Source of the DNA: Bermanella sp. 47_1433_sub80_T6
GTDB lineage: Bacteria > Pseudomonadota > Gammaproteobacteria > Pseudomonadales > Oceanobacteraceae
Length of the DNA stretch: 53,801 nt
Direction of reading: 5' to 3'
Assembly: GCA_002162985.1 (NCBI GenBank)
Contig: MAAD01000139.1
Span: forward strand, 1 to 53,801
Shown here in pieces: positions 28,994 through 37,222 of this stretch. Positions within the stretch are counted from its first letter, which is position 1. Every line of letters starts with the position of its first letter. Under the pieces are notes generated by a model. It worked only from the letters and a program-made list of their open reading frames with translations, was not told where the DNA came from and ran no database searches. A program made the translations under genes and the position numbers.

Positions 28994-29614
28994 TTGCAGG
29001 TTCAGGTAAAGGCAGCGGGCAGCAAAAAGTTCATACTGGGCATAATGATTATTTTAGCCCTGTGGCTTGCCGCCCTGCTCATGTTTGCCAGCTGGTTCCA
29101 GGGGCGCTATATACAAGCATACACCCAGCAAACACCGCAATTTTTACAAGCCAGTTTCACCGACCATTGGTTTAGCCAGTTAAGCCCGTTACTGCCTGCC
29201 AAATCTGGCAGCTCGCGAGTGATACAATTCTGGCAACCAGACTGCTTATGCAATCGCTTTGCCCGCCGTCACGCCCTTAGCGCCATGAAGATTGCCAAAA
29301 AGTTAAACATAGAACACATTACCATCATCCCTCAAAGCGCCAAACACATGCAGGCATCTCTGCAGAGCCTCAACCCGGACACTCACATCATCACCCTGGC
29401 GCCACACAAGCTGGCTAACTGGCCCGCCAGCCCCACTTTACTCATTGAAGACCCGCTGGCCAGACTGGTCTATTTTGGACCACTGGGCTTTGGTGCTTTT
29501 TGCAGCCAGTCCAGTACCAGCATCATCGACACTCAGCTTAGAAAGCTTCAGGACAGCTCACCCAGGCCATTTTTCAATGTGATCGGCAAGGGCTGCTTTT
29601 GCCCCTGGAAATAA
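28994..29614 (+). CDS. Membrane-anchored thioredoxin-like protein (DUF6436-like)
   Basis: A 206-residue protein with one N-terminal membrane helix (about residues 13-35), so the body is probably periplasmic. QFWQPDCLCNRFARRH has a CxC where thioredoxins have CxxC; TLLIEDPLARLVYFGPLGFG resembles the cis-Pro side of the fold. The C terminus ends with a second CxC (GKGCFCPWK). The start is TTG 28994 with an AGGG site, immediately after the cyclase stop, so it is translated with it. The redox role is inferred from the cysteines. The DUF assignment is from memory of the pattern. Confidence 0.65.
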   Translation: MQVQVKAAGSKKFILGIMIILALWLAALLMFASWFQGRYIQAYTQQTPQFLQASFTDHWFSQLSPLLPAKSGSSRVIQFWQPDCLCNRFARRHALSAMKIAKKLNIEHITIIPQSAKHMQASLQSLNPDTHIITLAPHKLANWPASPTLLIEDPLARLVYFGPLGFGAFCSQSSTSIIDTQLRKLQDSSPRPFFNVIGKGCFCPWK

Positions 29615-29703
29615 CCTCCTTCACCAACATTCAACCCTGCCCGGCCCCGGAAATGAGCTAACCTTTAATTAGGTAAGTAAATCCCAGAGACTATACGGGC
29701 ATC

Positions 29704-31893
29704 ATGCAACAAGCGAACTACCAAAGTCTGGTGCGAATTGGCCGCAGCCTAATTAGCGAGCGCAACATTACTCGCCTGTGCGAGCTTATCCTGGACGAAG
29801 CCCAGCAGCTTACCGGGGCCGATGGTGGCACCCTTTACCTTGCTAACACTCAACCCGCCACCGCACTCAATTTTTCAATCGTACACAGCCACAGCCTTAA
29901 CTTTCGTTTATTGTCAGAGCCGGGGAAATCGGTGTTTCCTGCCATCCCCTTATACTCTGAAGACGGCGAGATAAACCAGCATCACGTGGCGGCCTTTACC
30001 GCCCACGCCAAGACCCTTATCAATATTGAAGATGCCTACGACGATACCCAATTTGATTTTTCAGGGGCCAAACGTTTCGACAAGGAAAACAACTACCGCA
30101 CAAAATCCATATTGGCGGTGCCGCTCCTTAACGATATGAACCAGTTAATTGGTTTATTACAGTTGATTAATGCCCTGGACGAGAAGACTGGCGAAATATG
30201 TAAATTTGATGAAAAAGTTGAGCCACTGGTCACGTCTTTGGCTTCATTTGCAGCGGTGGCCATCGAAAACCGCACCGTTAGTGACAGCCAAAAAGCGCTA
30301 CTGGTTGAGCTTGCCTCCACCAGCGACACTCAGGAAATTATTGAACGCATCCTTCACGAAGCCAAGAGCCTGACCCATAGCGAGGGCGGCACCCTTTATT
30401 TGATGGATGCCGAGGATAAAAACAAGCCCGAGTTAAAATTCGAAATCATCAATAACGATATTCTGGACATCCACATGGGGGGCAAAACAGGCAACACCAT
30501 CCCCTTCCCGGGCATTCCCCTGGTACAAGACGATGGCACGTTGAATGAGCACAATGTGGCCGCCTATAGCGCCAACAGCAAGGAAGTTGTGAATATTCCC
30601 GATGTGTATTTATCCAAAGATTTTGATTTTTCCGGGGCTCGCAAGTTTGATGAGCAAACCCAGTACCGCACCAAGAGTGTGTTAACGCTACCCCTGCTAA
30701 ACCATCAACACGATGTCATTGGCGTGCTGCAGCTCATTAATTCCCGACACCCGGACACGGGCCATGTTATCCCCTTTTCCGAGCGTTACATCCCTTTGCT
30801 TAAGGGGCTGGCTCTGTATGCCGCCATTGCCTTAAACAATCAAATATTAGTGCAAGACCTTAAAAATTTGCTGGATGCCTTTATTCGGGCTATCGCCAAA
30901 GCCATCGATGCCAAGAGCCCACATACCAGTGGCCACTGCCAAAGAGTACCTGTGATCATGGAGATGATCGCCCAGGCCTGTTGCGAAGATGATGATGTAT
31001 TTGAAGATTTTGGGTTGGATGATGACGGCTGGTACGAACTAAGGGTCAGCGCCTGGATGCATGACTGTGGCAAACTGGCCACTCCTGATACGGTGCTCAA
31101 TAAGTCCACCAAATTACATAAAATGCTGGATGGCCTAACCACAGTGGAAGCACGATTCGCCACCCTAAAACAAACCAAGAAAGTCGAATATCTGGCCGCG
31201 GCAATGGCCCAACCGGAACAGCAAAAAGCACTATTGGAAGCTTATGACGGCTGCATCGCAGAGATTGACGACGATTTGAATTTTGTACGTACCAGCAACA
31301 AGGGCGGCGAATTCATGAAGGAAGAGTCTAAACTGCGCATAGAAAAAATAGCAAAACTGCAATGGATCGACGCCGACGGTGAACTGAAACCCATGCTGGA
31401 CGAAAGCGACGTGTACAATCTGTGCATAGAACGGGGCACGTTAACCACCGAAGAGCGCCAGATCATCAACAACCACATGACGGTCACCATAGACATGCTG
31501 GAAGAACTGCCCTTCCCTAAGAACTTGCGGCAAGTACCCGAATACGCTGGAGGCCATCATGAGAAGATGAATGGCACGGGTTTTCCAAGAGGGCTAACCC
31601 GGGATCAGATGTCGATACCCGCCCGCATGATGTCCATTGCCGATATTTTCGAAGCGCTTACCGCCAAGGACAGGCCTTACAAGGACCCTATGAAAATCAG
31701 TTTGTCACTGACCATTATGAAACGCATGGTGGAAGACGAACACATAGACGGGGAGCTATTCCAATTATTTGTAAAAAGCAGAGTTTGGGAAAAATACGCA
31801 AAGCAGGTACTGTCGCCGGATCAGCTAGACGTGACCGACGTCACGCCTTACTTAATTACACCCATTGAACAATCCGCCGCCGGCAACGCCTAA
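29704..31893 (+). CDS. GAF-GAF-HD-GYP signalling phosphodiesterase
   Basis: A 729-residue cytoplasmic protein. Two similar GAF domains (about 20-190 and 205-385) each contain an FDFSGA..FD...YRTKS segment. The HD-GYP-type phosphohydrolase (about 385-700) shows HTSGHCQRV, metal-binding HDCGK (453-457), a late NNH (His591), HHE...GTGFPRGL (618-631, Phe instead of the Tyr of GYP) and ADIFEALTAKDRPYK. About 100 extra residues lie between HDCGK and His591. The family hydrolyses cyclic dinucleotides such as c-di-GMP. It lies 89 bases after the thioredoxin-like gene, in the cyclase cluster. Ligands of the GAF domains are unknown. Confidence 0.87.
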   Translation: MQQANYQSLVRIGRSLISERNITRLCELILDEAQQLTGADGGTLYLANTQPATALNFSIVHSHSLNFRLLSEPGKSVFPAIPLYSEDGEINQHHVAAFTAHAKTLINIEDAYDDTQFDFSGAKRFDKENNYRTKSILAVPLLNDMNQLIGLLQLINALDEKTGEICKFDEKVEPLVTSLASFAAVAIENRTVSDSQKALLVELASTSDTQEIIERILHEAKSLTHSEGGTLYLMDAEDKNKPELKFEIINNDILDIHMGGKTGNTIPFPGIPLVQDDGTLNEHNVAAYSANSKEVVNIPDVYLSKDFDFSGARKFDEQTQYRTKSVLTLPLLNHQHDVIGVLQLINSRHPDTGHVIPFSERYIPLLKGLALYAAIALNNQILVQDLKNLLDAFIRAIAKAIDAKSPHTSGHCQRVPVIMEMIAQACCEDDDVFEDFGLDDDGWYELRVSAWMHDCGKLATPDTVLNKSTKLHKMLDGLTTVEARFATLKQTKKVEYLAAAMAQPEQQKALLEAYDGCIAEIDDDLNFVRTSNKGGEFMKEESKLRIEKIAKLQWIDADGELKPMLDESDVYNLCIERGTLTTEERQIINNHMTVTIDMLEELPFPKNLRQVPEYAGGHHEKMNGTGFPRGLTRDQMSIPARMMSIADIFEALTAKDRPYKDPMKISLSLTIMKRMVEDEHIDGELFQLFVKSRVWEKYAKQVLSPDQLDVTDVTPYLITPIEQSAAGNA

Positions 31894-31947
31894 ATTCATT
31901 GGACGTGAGCAATCTCAATCCTTTAGCTTACCCCGCCGGCCAACCAA

Positions 31948-32988
31948 TCAGCAGCAAGCGACGCCTGCATCATCAGCCGGTTTAAAAGGCATGAGCGTGC
32001 CACAATCTGGATAGATGCCGTAATGGGTATCCCAGCTACCATAAAATTCAAAGTGCCCCTTGAAGCGAGTTTGGTTCAACATACGATAGGTATTACCACA
32101 CACCGAAAACACTTTGCCGGTCTCAATTTTATGATGACCATCCAGCGCAAAGAAATGGGGATGGTGCTCGATACTGCCCTTGTACATAACAGCCTGACCA
32201 TAATCTTCGCAGGCACCTTCTAGCTCGGCTATTTTAAACAGGCGGTAGGTGGCACTGTAAAACGTCATGTGGCCAATCTTTTGTTCCAGTTTGGCATTTT
32301 CGATGGTCAATATTCTGTCTTTCACCAGTCTAGGATCGGTAAAACCGGCTGCTTGGCTGTATTCCAGAAAATCGCGCCAGTAAAGCGCGCCACTTAGACA
32401 CTCGCCGTACAAGACCTCGTCTTTCACAAGTTCTTGTGGGATGCGTCGATCACAATAAACATCGGAGAAGTACATTTCACCGCCGGGCTTCAACAGACGA
32501 TGGGCCTGCTTTAGGACAGATTGTTTGTCTTGTACCAGGTTGATGACACAATTAGACACAATCAGATCGAAAAAACCCTCTTCGAAAGGCAAGTCATCTA
32601 GCTTATCGATGTCCCCCTGAATAAACTGCACGTTGGATTTATCGAAACCAAATATTTTTGCATGGTAATCCTGATATTCACGAGCCACTGCCAATTGCTC
32701 AGACGTCATATCCAAACCCACGACCAAGCCTTCTTCACCCACCATACTGGATAAGGCATAAACATCACGGCCTGCTCCACAACCCAAATCTAGTATTTTC
32801 AAACCCTTTAATTGCTCGGGCAATACCAGGCCACAACCGTAATAACGCATGAGCACTTCATCATGCACTTTCGACAATATGGGCTTTAAAAACTCAGGCA
32901 TGCCTTCATCGGTACAACAAGCATTGGTTTGCAAGTCATCTGAACTTTGTAATACCTGCCCGTAATAATCTTTTACCGATTCCAGCAT
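31948..32988 (-). CDS. arsM: Arsenite S-adenosylmethyltransferase ArsM
   Basis: Methylates As(III) with AdoMet. The 346 residues have the AdoMet site ILDLGCGAGRDVY (about 65-77) and GDIDKLDDLPF. The cysteines needed for As(III) binding and turnover are present: Cys52 (YYGCGLVLPE), Cys147 (SNCVINL), Cys197 (GECLSGALY), plus the N-terminal pair Cys24-Cys25 and a final CC. These correspond to the conserved set of algal and bacterial ArsM. No arsR, arsC or arsB lies nearby. It lies 62 bases downstream of tgpA on the same strand and could share its transcript. Confidence 0.87.
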   Translation of the reverse strand: MLESVKDYYGQVLQSSDDLQTNACCTDEGMPEFLKPILSKVHDEVLMRYYGCGLVLPEQLKGLKILDLGCGAGRDVYALSSMVGEEGLVVGLDMTSEQLAVAREYQDYHAKIFGFDKSNVQFIQGDIDKLDDLPFEEGFFDLIVSNCVINLVQDKQSVLKQAHRLLKPGGEMYFSDVYCDRRIPQELVKDEVLYGECLSGALYWRDFLEYSQAAGFTDPRLVKDRILTIENAKLEQKIGHMTFYSATYRLFKIAELEGACEDYGQAVMYKGSIEHHPHFFALDGHHKIETGKVFSVCGNTYRMLNQTRFKGHFEFYGSWDTHYGIYPDCGTLMPFKPADDAGVACC

Positions 32989-33050
32989 GACAGCGACCCA
33001 CTCTAATTAATTAAGATTAAATATTTTTACTACGACCACTGCATCCAAGA

Positions 33051-35099
33051 TTAGTTCTGGGAGGAAGAGGTCTGTCCCGCCGGGGACTGGCCAGTTGGTT
33101 GATCTACAGGCCTGTTAAACTTTCTAAACATTAGCTTTATGCACTTTTTCAATGCCTTGCTTTCATCCCGCGTCATGCGGCTATCTGGGTTCACGTATAG
33201 TGAACGCTCAAAGGCTAGCCTTATGTCATGTAGTTCAACCTGTAAATGTGGGTTAACCGCCAAGGCCAGCTCACTCATTTGTGTCAGACTACTACCGGCT
33301 TGTAGCTGAATACCAAAATTTTGTAATTTCATCCGGTAAAAATATAGCAACTTTTGCTCATCGGATAATTTTTCCCGCCTGACGTCCAAAAACATAAATA
33401 CGAACCCTATTCCCACCGCCGAAAATAGGCAGGCCAATACCAGCAGTATCAATTGGGTATCACTACGATCACCAAAAAACTGATTCATGAGCTGTTGCTG
33501 AGCGGCCCCTTTATAATTGAGCATCCAGTCATTCCAGTAATAATTGAGTGCATTAAACTGATTACGCATGGCCTTTAACCAGGGGGAGTTAGAAGAGAAA
33601 CCCGCAAAATCACGCTTCACTGCCTCTTCCAGTCCTTGTTCTATGCGCTCCGGTGCCACCCAACCGGTGGGGTCAATTTTCAGCCAACCTCGACCCTGTA
33701 ACCATATCTCCACCCAGGCATGTGCATTGTATTGATAAACAGAGTAATAATTGGCCACCGGGTTTTCTTCCACCCCCAAATAGCCCAGCACCACCCTGGC
33801 AGGTATGCCCACCGAACGCATTAGATACACTAGACTGCCGGCGTAATGGGCACAAAATCCTTTACGGGAATCAAATAGAAACTCATCTATGGTATTACTT
33901 GTTTCAAGTTCCCCTGGATTAAGCGTGTAGTAAAACTCTGTGCCATTAAAGTAGCGTTGCAATGCATAGGTAAAGTCTGAAATAGCAGGAAACCGGGTTT
34001 TAAGCGTTTGCGCAAATTCTCGACTGCGCGGGTTATCACCACTGGGAAGCTGCAAATAATAATTTAAGGCCAGCGCCGACAAACCATCCTGCTGCATGGC
34101 GCCGGACAAGTTTGAGGTAGCGAAATACTGCATTTGACCGTGTATGGCTTTTTTAGATATGAGACGAGCATCGTCGCTGACCCCTATCCCTGACGTTTCG
34201 GGGCTAGCCACTCCCAGTGAGAACAACCACTTCTGATCGTGGGGCTGCAATAAAATTTCGTATTTGATCAGTTCATCTTTAGCCCCGTTTTTAACAAGCT
34301 TTGCTGGCTGCCAATCTACAGGGGGCTGATACCTCTGACTCCAGGTTTCCCCATCAAAATAATCCAATACCAGAGCACGCCAATATTGATCTTTCATAGC
34401 GGGTACTTGTGAATCAAAGCGCACCCTGAATGCTAACTCATCACTTTTACCCAGCTCGGCAATTTGCCCGGGGGACATGCTATCTGACAGCCCTATCACC
34501 CCATCCTGGGTGGGTATATTGAGCACCCAAAGCGGACCCAGACGAGGCAATACAAAAAACAGAAAGGCGGCCAAGGGCAATGATTTTAAAAATAATGAGA
34601 GAGCCTGCCAATGTACGTCATTACTGGACTTTTCTTCATGATCTTTTTGCAATGATTGGTTAACACTGATCTGCGTGGTGAGCACCACCACCAGTACACA
34701 CATCACCCACAGGTAATCCAGCGGCCCCTGTTCAAACAAAAAGTGCAAGCCAATTAACAAATAACATAGAAAAATCAACACATAACTGTCGGCCTGTTTT
34801 TCGACTTCCAGCGGTTTTAATGCAAAGCCCGCCACCAGTAAAGACACCATGCTTTCAATACTAAGTTCTCGGCCGTAGGTTAAATAAATACCGCTAAATC
34901 CTAATAGCACCAGTGCCCCTTTAATACTCCAGTGAGGACTGGCGACTCGGCCCAAGTGCACCCCAAGGCGCCACAACAAACTGCCCGCAGCCGCCAACAG
35001 AATCCATACTGGCAATCTATCCATGTGCATTTGCAAGGTAAGCAACAGGCTCGCGGTCAAATACAATAAGGCTCGACTATTTAGGGTAATGGTCTTCAT
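33051..35099 (-). CDS. tgpA: TgpA-type membrane transglutaminase-like protein (DUF3488 / transglut core)
   Basis: A 682-residue inner-membrane protein. Start taken at ATG 35099 (MKTITLNSRALLY), which overlaps the upstream stop as ATGA; the longer ORF is unlikely. It has about six N-terminal membrane segments (to about residue 195, DUF3488), a periplasmic region, the transglutaminase/protease-like core with Cys in SRKGFCAHYAG, His in NAHAWVEIW and Asp in KIDPTGW, another membrane helix (about 550-575) and a cytoplasmic C-terminal tail. P. aeruginosa TgpA has the same layout and the same moxR-DUF58 neighbours. Substrate unknown. Confidence 0.9.
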   Translation of the reverse strand: MKTITLNSRALLYLTASLLLTLQMHMDRLPVWILLAAAGSLLWRLGVHLGRVASPHWSIKGALVLLGFSGIYLTYGRELSIESMVSLLVAGFALKPLEVEKQADSYVLIFLCYLLIGLHFLFEQGPLDYLWVMCVLVVVLTTQISVNQSLQKDHEEKSSNDVHWQALSLFLKSLPLAAFLFFVLPRLGPLWVLNIPTQDGVIGLSDSMSPGQIAELGKSDELAFRVRFDSQVPAMKDQYWRALVLDYFDGETWSQRYQPPVDWQPAKLVKNGAKDELIKYEILLQPHDQKWLFSLGVASPETSGIGVSDDARLISKKAIHGQMQYFATSNLSGAMQQDGLSALALNYYLQLPSGDNPRSREFAQTLKTRFPAISDFTYALQRYFNGTEFYYTLNPGELETSNTIDEFLFDSRKGFCAHYAGSLVYLMRSVGIPARVVLGYLGVEENPVANYYSVYQYNAHAWVEIWLQGRGWLKIDPTGWVAPERIEQGLEEAVKRDFAGFSSNSPWLKAMRNQFNALNYYWNDWMLNYKGAAQQQLMNQFFGDRSDTQLILLVLACLFSAVGIGFVFMFLDVRREKLSDEQKLLYFYRMKLQNFGIQLQAGSSLTQMSELALAVNPHLQVELHDIRLAFERSLYVNPDSRMTRDESKALKKCIKLMFRKFNRPVDQPTGQSPAGQTSSSQN

Positions 35100-36088
35100 G
35101 TTGCATTCACCATGGGTTTTGCCAGACCGTGCAATGCCAGCGCACGCAGGCAAGCCTGTTGATGTAAGTCGCCTCTACCGGCTGGGATTTTTAAGCCTGG
35201 CAAGGCCAGACCGTATTCTCGGTTTTCTTCATGAGAGCGCACCACCCACCCGCATATTACCTGAAGGCGCTGTTCGGTTTTGTACCCCGGCAAAGCATCC
35301 CAGTCCAGCCAATGCCCTTGCGCTTGAGGCTGTTCAAATTCTTTAGTCAGCAATTGATTGGTTTTAGCAAACTGGCGCCAAGCCACATGTTTTAACGAGT
35401 CGCCCGCTTGATACTTTCTAAAACCCCGAAAGTCATCCACACCACTGCTCACTGACTGCTGGGCAGACTCCTCGCCGGATTCAGTCTGCCCCACGTATTG
35501 ATAAGGCAAAAAGAGTGGCCTTGGGTATATCACCCCTTCAAATTCGAGCCTTACCCAAGTCCAGCAGGAGAAGAGGCCCAGCGGGTAAACGCTGTACAAG
35601 GTTATTCGGGGCACAGATAGAAAACCTCTGGCACCGGTCTTAAAATTCAGCGTTACCTGGCGTTTGGATTTAATTGGGCTCAAGGACAGGCTATCGGTAC
35701 GATCGAAGCCTAACTTTAATCCGTCTTTGGTTTTTCTGGAGCCATGTTCAATGACAAGGTGAAGCAAGGTGGTTTTGCCACTAAAAACCGCTTCGCCATG
35801 ACCGGCTGAAATAATCAAACCAGCCATATTTTGGTAGGTCACCACAATACTGGTAATGAAAATACTTAACAGCAACACACTAAAACTAAATATGAGGTTA
35901 TTCTGATAGTTCACCCCATTCACGAACATTAAGACCACTAACATCAAAAACAACAGACCCATTTTACTGGGAATGATATAGATGCGTTTCTGTGTAAGCT
36001 TAATGCTTTTTGAAGTGGGTGAGCGCCTGTCCATCCATGACAGATATTTTTTACTCATGGCACTTTTAATGCGTTGTTTGATACTCAT
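35096..36088 (-). CDS. DUF58 domain protein
   Basis: About 330 residues, with two adjacent N-terminal membrane helices (IPSKMGLLFLMLVVLMFV and the following LIFSFSVLLLSIFI) and the DUF58 core DDFRGFRKYQAGDSLKHVAWR. DUF58 proteins are partners of MoxR ATPases and often have a VWA-like fold. The listed ORF starts at 36139 inside moxR; ATG 36088 (MSIKQRIKSAM), 15 bases after the moxR stop with a GAGTGG site upstream, is a better choice. The end overlaps tgpA by ATGA. Confidence 0.86.
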   Translation of the reverse strand: MSIKQRIKSAMSKKYLSWMDRRSPTSKSIKLTQKRIYIIPSKMGLLFLMLVVLMFVNGVNYQNNLIFSFSVLLLSIFITSIVVTYQNMAGLIISAGHGEAVFSGKTTLLHLVIEHGSRKTKDGLKLGFDRTDSLSLSPIKSKRQVTLNFKTGARGFLSVPRITLYSVYPLGLFSCWTWVRLEFEGVIYPRPLFLPYQYVGQTESGEESAQQSVSSGVDDFRGFRKYQAGDSLKHVAWRQFAKTNQLLTKEFEQPQAQGHWLDWDALPGYKTEQRLQVICGWVVRSHEENREYGLALPGLKIPAGRGDLHQQACLRALALHGLAKPMVNAT

Positions 36089-36102
36089 TTTGGCTATGCC
36101 AC

Positions 36103-37029
36103 TCACAACACACTGACTTGCTCGAGAATTTTTTGGCACACATCATCACTTTGATCCTGCATGGCATCCACCAGTCGGTGCTCTACTACGGCCAAAAATA
36201 CCACCTGCACATCATCCGGTAAAACATGTTGGCGATCATGAAGCAAAGCCCAACTCTTGGCACTATTAAGTAAGGCAAGTGCTGCACGGGGGGACAAACC
36301 GTAACGTAATGACGAATGCTCTCTAGTGGCCGCCAGTAGGCGCTGAATGTAATCAAGCAAGGCATGGCTGGCTTGAACATTGTTAACCGCCAATTGAAAC
36401 TGTTGTAATTCATGTAAGTTAATTAGCGCTGATAATTCACTGGCGTGGCGATTTTTTCCTTCCAGTAACTGGCGTTCGGCCACCGGTGCTGGATAACCTA
36501 ACTCGATGCGCATTAAAAACCGATCCAACTGGGACTCGGGTAACGGAAAGGTGCCCGCCTGGGACAAGGGGTTTTGAGTGGCAATCACAAAAAATGGCGA
36601 TGGCAATGGATAGGTCTGCCCATCGACACTTACTTGTCGTTCCTCCATGGCCTCCAGCAAGGCACTTTGTGTTTTAGGAGTGGCCCGATTAATTTCATCA
36701 GCCAACACCACCTGCGAAAAAACCGGCCCCTGGTGAAATACAAACTGTCCCGCGCCACCTTGCAGATCCTTCTGGTAAACACTACTGCCTAGAATATCGG
36801 CTGGCAACATGTCACTGGTAAATTGTATGCGCTGATATTGCAGCCCCAGTACATTGGCCAAGGCGTGAGACAATGTGGTTTTACCCATACCTGGCAAATC
36901 TTCAATCAACAGATGCCCTTGCGCCAGCAAACAACTTAACGCCAGCTTTATTTGGTGCTCTTTGCCTAAAATAACTTGATTCAAACTACTCAGAATCGAA
37001 CTTAACTTTGCATCCATCTTGGTACCCAT
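36103..37029 (-). CDS. moxR: MoxR-family AAA+ ATPase
   Basis: A 308-residue AAA+ chaperone-like ATPase. Walker A is DLPGMGKTTL (about 44-53), Walker B VVLADEINRATPKTQSALLEAMEE (about 107-130), sensor 1 FVIATQNP, and the sensor 2/lid region RYGLSPRAALALL near residue 245. In this family the ATPase assists assembly or activation of partners encoded next to it, here DUF58 and TgpA. First gene of the moxR-DUF58-tgpA operon; ATG 37029 or the ATG four codons later may be used. Confidence 0.92.
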   Translation of the reverse strand: MGTKMDAKLSSILSSLNQVILGKEHQIKLALSCLLAQGHLLIEDLPGMGKTTLSHALANVLGLQYQRIQFTSDMLPADILGSSVYQKDLQGGAGQFVFHQGPVFSQVVLADEINRATPKTQSALLEAMEERQVSVDGQTYPLPSPFFVIATQNPLSQAGTFPLPESQLDRFLMRIELGYPAPVAERQLLEGKNRHASELSALINLHELQQFQLAVNNVQASHALLDYIQRLLAATREHSSLRYGLSPRAALALLNSAKSWALLHDRQHVLPDDVQVVFLAVVEHRLVDAMQDQSDDVCQKILEQVSVL

Positions 37030-37165
37030 TGTTTAAATCTACGACAAAACATACAAATAAATTACCAGAAACCATTACTTAAACCAGTACGGTCTTTGCA
37101 ACGCAATGTTTTAAAATCCACTGCCCAGCCTTAGCCTGCATGTTTCTAAGTGTTTATCCTGAACA

Positions 37166-37194
37166 TAAAAAAAGGGTAAGCAGCACTTACCCTT
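37166..37194 (-). terminator. Intrinsic terminator of the purF-metZ transcript
   Basis: Minus strand AAGGGTAAG, loop of five, CTTACCCTT, followed by a run of seven T; about 28 bases after the metZ stop. Confidence 0.88.
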
Positions 37195-37222
37195 CAAAAT
37201 ATTTTAAAAGACACTCAAAAAA

